A stretch of DNA of 17,786 nucleotides, taken from contig CAYMRB010000192.1 in assembly GCA_964392615.1 (NCBI GenBank), forward strand, positions 1 to 17,786. The letters are read 5' to 3'. This stretch comes from CAYMRB01 sp964392615. GTDB taxonomy: Bacteria > Planctomycetota > UBA8108. Under the pieces are notes generated by a model. It had not been told where the DNA came from and made no database searches. It saw nothing but the letters and a program-made list of their open reading frames with translations. The position numbers and the translations under genes were made by a program. Position 1 is the first letter of the stretch. Each line of letters opens with the position of its first letter. Below, in pieces: positions 14,933-17,786 of the stretch.

Positions 14933-15397
14933 ATGTTCGAGGCTTTCATTCAGTGGGTCCGCCGTCGCGCGGTCGTGGTGGTCAGCTCGGTCAACGCGCT
15001 GATCCTCGTCCTGCTCGTGACCCTCATCGCCCTCATGACGATGGATGACGAGCCCGATACCGTCTCGGCGGAGTCGGAGCCGGTCGCGGCTCCTGCCCCG
15101 CACGTGTCGCCGGAGCCCGCGCCGACCACCGAGCACCGCCCCGCATTCCGGCGCACGGACGAAAGCCGCCGCCGACGCCCGAGCGTGGCGAACGGGCGGT
15201 TCGAGCGCGGGGGCCACCGCGCGGAGATTCAGCCCGGCACGTTGCGGCGTGCGTCGACGCTGCGCGGCGCCTCCTTCCGGGACGACGCCGCCACGCCTCG
15301 GGCGGCTCGGGACGAAGTGCCGCCCGACTACCAGCAGGACGAGATCTGGTTCGAGTCCCTCGAGCAGGACGACGGCCAGCGCGGCTACCCCTACTGA
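14933..15397 (+). CDS. Small single-pass membrane protein, unknown function
   Basis: I do not recognise this family. The product has 154 residues. A short basic N-terminus (FIQWVRRR) is followed by one clear membrane helix near residues 13-36 (VVVVSSVNALILVLLVTLIA). After it comes a long, low-complexity, probably disordered tail rich in Pro, Ala, Arg and Glu, ending in an acidic and aromatic stretch (PPDYQQDEIWFESLEQDDGQ). The ATG at 14933 was preferred over 14924 because the GAGGGG ribosome binding site at 14917-14922 is too close to the earlier one. It lies 59 bp after the cytochrome gene on the same strand, with no terminator in between, so it may be the last gene of a three-gene unit. Codon use fits the neighbours, which supports a real gene. 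A membrane anchor or assembly role is a guess only. Confidence 0.68.
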   Translation: MFEAFIQWVRRRAVVVVSSVNALILVLLVTLIALMTMDDEPDTVSAESEPVAAPAPHVSPEPAPTTEHRPAFRRTDESRRRRPSVANGRFERGGHRAEIQPGTLRRASTLRGASFRDDAATPRAARDEVPPDYQQDEIWFESLEQDDGQRGYPY

Positions 15398-15547
15398 TCG
15401 ACCGCCCGCGTCGCCCGCCCCGGGGGGCGCTCGGCACCGGAGCCTCCCGGTCCCCGCCCCCCCCGAACACCACCCCTTGCCCCATGCCGCCCATCCGGCT
15501 ACCTTATCGGCCCCGATCGGGTCGGGCCCCCGCCCCGGTCGCCGACG

Positions 15548-15564
15548 TGTCAGGGTCTGAGACA
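15548..15564. promoter_or_regulatory. TGTC-N9-GACA dyad, possible enhancer site
   Basis: TGTCAGGGTCTGAGACA has matching inverted ends (TGTC/GACA) and lies about 250-265 bases upstream of the sigma-54 type promoter candidate. Activators of sigma-54 promoters often bind dyads 80-250 bases upstream, so the geometry is possible. The evidence is only a four-base dyad, and this is weak. Confidence 0.2.
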
Positions 15565-15810
15565 ACTCGATGGTGGAGTTCTCGATCGAGCCCGCAGCCG
15601 CGCGGCTTCGAGAGGTGATGTAGCGCGTCGCAACCGTGTCGTTCGTCTCGGCCTGCCCAGGGCTGGTAACCACCGCCCACGGAATACCTACCCGCCACGT
15701 AGTATGCGGACGAGCATACCGGAACATGGCGCTCGGGAACGACCTGCCCACGAAGCCATAAAGTCTTGTACCACTGTGAGCAACAACTCCAAAACGAACA
15801 TCCGCGAACC

Positions 15811-15827
15811 CTGGCAGCGCGTTTGCT
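15811..15827 (+). promoter_or_regulatory. Candidate sigma-54 (-24/-12) promoter
   Basis: CTGGCAGCGCGTTTGCT matches the RpoN consensus YTGGCACGRNNNTTGCW at every defined base except two (C and G after TGGCA). It has the required GG-N10-GC spacing. It is on the plus strand, 194 bases upstream of the ATG at 16021, in non-coding DNA. I looked by eye for similar strings in the other gaps of the window and found none as good. PEP-CTERM systems are often governed by RpoN and the PrsK/PrsR pair, which makes the site more plausible here. Confidence 0.5.
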
Positions 15828-16020
15828 ACCGGAAGACCATGAGGTCTTCGGGCCGCGGCATTCGAGCGACGAGGGTGTTCGCCGCCGCAGCCTTCGAAGA
15901 GTCTCGCCACAACGGGAAAGGCGCAGGGAGCTCCGCCGCGAGGTCGCGGTGGAGCGCCCCGTCGCGAGACGCGGCCTCCGGGCCGCGTTCGGGACGGAAG
16001 CGCCAGCGACGGAGGAATCG

Positions 16021-17786
16021 ATGAGCCATCTGCACACCGCTCGAAAGACCGTTCTTTGCGCAGCGGTCTGCCTGCTGACCCTGGCACCGGCGGTCTGGCA
16101 AGCTCTTCCCGCGCAGGTTGTCGACTACCCGGTCGTCTTCGTCCGCTGGCCACGGCAAGGAAACGACACCGTAGTCAAGCTGCCGCAGGTGGAGAGCCCC
16201 TACGTCATCGCGCCGGGCGCCGCGCTCATGATGCGCTATCCCGACGGCAGACTGCGCGCGCTGGTCGGTGGCTCCAAGGCCTGCGTGCAGGACCCGGTCA
16301 TCTCGTTCGACGGCGAGTGGGTCTACTACACGAAGATCGAGGACGCGACCGATTCGTTCAGCCCCAGCCTGCTCTACAAGATGCGCATCGCCGGGGCCGG
16401 AGCCGACTTCCGCGAAGTTCAGCTGACGTACGATGACGGCTTCACCGGCCGCCTCCACGCCGGCGCGGAGCGCGGCCAGCGCCCCGACCTCGGCGATTGG
16501 ATCTCGCTTCGCGACATGGGCCCCGCCCTCTTGCCGGGCGGCAAGATCATGTTCACGTCGAACCGCCTCGCTCAGAAGAGCGGCCGCAGCGCGGGGCGCA
16601 GCGCTGCCTACCACGGCATCGTGATGCAGCTCTACGTGATGGACGACCACGATGGTCGCCTCACGACCTCGACGCTGTCGAACCTGCGACAGATCGGTTT
16701 CGGGAACCTCGGTCAGGCGCTGCACCCGACGGTCTTGCGCGACGGCCGCGTCATGTTCTCGAACTGGGAGTCGATGGGCGGCAAGTTCCTCTACGCGATG
16801 ACGAGCCTCTACACGATTCACCCGGACGGCTCGAACCTGAAGCAACTGACCGAGCCCCACGATCACCACAAGCGTACGGACCACTTCCAGACCGAGCTGA
16901 CCGACGGCACGGTCGTCTTCGCGTACTACTATCCGAGCTACAACTTCGGATTCGGAGCGCTGATGCGTTTTCCGCTCGAGGTGGAGGGGCCGGACTTCCT
17001 GAACCGTCCCGCGACCATGCCGGCCGGTAGCACGGTGGAGTCGTTCCGGTCGTACGACCGCGTGGGCTACGAGACGATCACGCCGCACACGACGGCCGCG
17101 GACACACCCGCTCCGAACGCGTCCGGCAAGTACTGCATGCCCAGTGCGGCTCCGAGCGGCGGCATGCTGGTCGCGTACAGCCCCGGCGGCGTGAACCACA
17201 ACCACATCCACAACCAGCGCAACGGCGGCCCTTCGGTTCTGCGGTCCGGCATCTACCTCGTGCCGAATGCGAGCTCGTCGGTCGTCACGAACCCGGACGA
17301 CGCGTCGCAGCTCACGCCGATCGTCAATACCGCGGAGTACAACGAGATCTGGCCCCGCGCGGTCGTCTCCTATCGCCGCATCCACGGCGTCGACGAGCCC
17401 ACGGAGCTGCCGTGGATCGACCCGGCGCGCCCGGACGATGATCGCCTCGAGCCCGCGACGCCGCACGCGGTCGTCGGTTCGAGCTCTCTCTTCAATCGCG
17501 AGTCGGCGCCGATGGCCGGCGATCCGTTCCGACCGGGTGACGTGCGTCAGATCGCGCAGGGCAACTGGACGATCCAGGGTGCCGACGCGGGCATCGTGGA
17601 CGACGCCGAAATCCACGCCGTGCGCATCGTCGGCGTGGTCCCGATCCCGTTCCGCTCGCCCGTGCGACCGGACGGCATGCGGCACCGGATTCTCCAGCAC
17701 AACGCGGATCACCTGGTTCGCGGGTTCACCAGCACCCACGACGAACGCTGGAAGATTCTGGGCGAGATCCCGGTTCGCAAGCGCGA
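16021..17786 (+). CDS. Exported HzsA-like (hydrazine synthase alpha-related) propeller protein, 3' truncated by window
   Basis: The frame is open for 588 codons and runs off the window without a stop. GGAGGA precedes the ATG. A signal peptide is clear (residues of about 1-31, ending LTLAPAVWQALPA). The mature part carries TolB/HzsA-type propeller blades: QDPVISFDGEWVYYTKIED, PALLPGGKIMFTSNR, HPTVLRDGRVMFSNWES, LYTIHPDGSNLKQLTEPHDH, FQTELTDGTVVFAYYYP and SGGMLVAYSPGGVNHNH. The end of the visible part (KILGEIPVRKR) looks like the start of the LGEVPV-DGSF type domain that follows in HzsA-related proteins. The family includes the alpha subunit of anammox hydrazine synthase, but many non-anammox bacteria hold paralogues of unknown function. 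No CxxCH heme motif is visible so far; a C-terminal cytochrome domain could lie beyond the edge. This gene is not evidence for anammox. Confidence 0.75.
   Translation, partial: MSHLHTARKTVLCAAVCLLTLAPAVWQALPAQVVDYPVVFVRWPRQGNDTVVKLPQVESPYVIAPGAALMMRYPDGRLRALVGGSKACVQDPVISFDGEWVYYTKIEDATDSFSPSLLYKMRIAGAGADFREVQLTYDDGFTGRLHAGAERGQRPDLGDWISLRDMGPALLPGGKIMFTSNRLAQKSGRSAGRSAAYHGIVMQLYVMDDHDGRLTTSTLSNLRQIGFGNLGQALHPTVLRDGRVMFSNWESMGGKFLYAMTSLYTIHPDGSNLKQLTEPHDHHKRTDHFQTELTDGTVVFAYYYPSYNFGFGALMRFPLEVEGPDFLNRPATMPAGSTVESFRSYDRVGYETITPHTTAADTPAPNASGKYCMPSAAPSGGMLVAYSPGGVNHNHIHNQRNGGPSVLRSGIYLVPNASSSVVTNPDDASQLTPIVNTAEYNEIWPRAVVSYRRIHGVDEPTELPWIDPARPDDDRLEPATPHAVVGSSSLFNRESAPMAGDPFRPGDVRQIAQGNWTIQGADAGIVDDAEIHAVRIVGVVPIPFRSPVRPDGMRHRILQHNADHLVRGFTSTHDERWKILGEIPVRKR

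Larger units (their letters stand above)
15398..16020. other. 623-bp gap before the HzsA-like gene, no gene accepted
   Basis: The first 140 bases are extremely GC-rich and carry a run of eight C (near 15460-15470). A GC palindrome region lies near 15413-15431, which might end the preceding transcript but has no T-tract. From about 15550 to 15850 the composition is visibly less GC-rich. This part contains a perfect 12-bp palindrome AGCCGCGCGGCT (15596-15607), a 6-bp stem GTATGC/GCATAC near 15703-15720, a TGTC-N9-GACA site and a sigma-54 type promoter candidate. Frames on the minus strand stay open here but lack a start signal or any recognisable domain. The patch may be a decayed insertion or a long regulatory leader. 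Confidence 0.5.

Noticed and set aside
15504..16153. Minus-strand frames crossing the gap before the HzsA-like gene
   Set aside because: They run into the coding region of the HzsA-like gene and show no start signal or domain. A decayed gene cannot be excluded, so the stretch is described as unexplained.
16021..17786. Reading the HzsA-like gene as evidence of anammox metabolism
   Set aside because: HzsA-related paralogues occur widely outside anammox bacteria. No hydrazine synthase beta/gamma subunits or hydrazine dehydrogenase genes are seen.
1..17786. CRISPR array, tRNA, rRNA or intact insertion sequence
   Set aside because: No regularly spaced direct repeats, cloverleaf sequences, rRNA segments or transposase domains were found by eye on either strand.

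Overview
This is a GC-rich bacterial window with dense coding on both strands. It contains lipoproteins with lipoboxes, a polyprenyl-linked polysaccharide pathway and periplasmic-type c cytochromes, so the host has a Gram-negative style envelope. A YVTN beta-propeller fused to a diheme cytochrome, a protein resembling the hydrazine synthase alpha middle domain, a HEAT-repeat lipoprotein and FN3/beta-helix exoproteins are the kinds of gene often found in Planctomycetota and similar environmental lineages. That placement is inference; no rRNA or other marker gene is present.

Left part (1-8072), envelope polysaccharide. A GT4-type glycosyltransferase (+) is followed by a HEAT-repeat lipoprotein (+). 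A CPBP/CAAX-type membrane protease (-) converges on it. An 857-bp divergent intergenic region rich in dyads follows. Then come a PEP-CTERM/exosortase-type initiating sugar transferase (+), a Wzx-like flippase (-) and an O-antigen ligase/polymerase (-). Together these can start a lipid-linked glycan, extend it, flip it across the inner membrane and polymerise or ligate it. The sugar transferase and ligase look like families tied to exosortase systems, but no exosortase lies in the window.

Right part (8357-17786), exported proteins, all on +. A membrane-anchored transglutaminase-like protein with an intact C-H-D triad comes first. A 936-aa FN3/parallel beta-helix lipoprotein, a YVTN/diheme cytochrome and a small single-pass membrane protein of unknown function follow, closely spaced. 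After a 623-bp gap comes an exported HzsA-like propeller protein cut by the window end. A good sigma-54 type promoter candidate precedes that last gene.

The most distinctive non-coding signal is a dispersed repeat with core TTTTTCAACGAGCTGTT. It occurs as single copies directly after stop codons (1987, 6722 on -) and as inverted pairs in both divergent intergenic regions (2778-2943 and 8240-8290). No tRNA, rRNA, CRISPR array or intact insertion sequence was seen.
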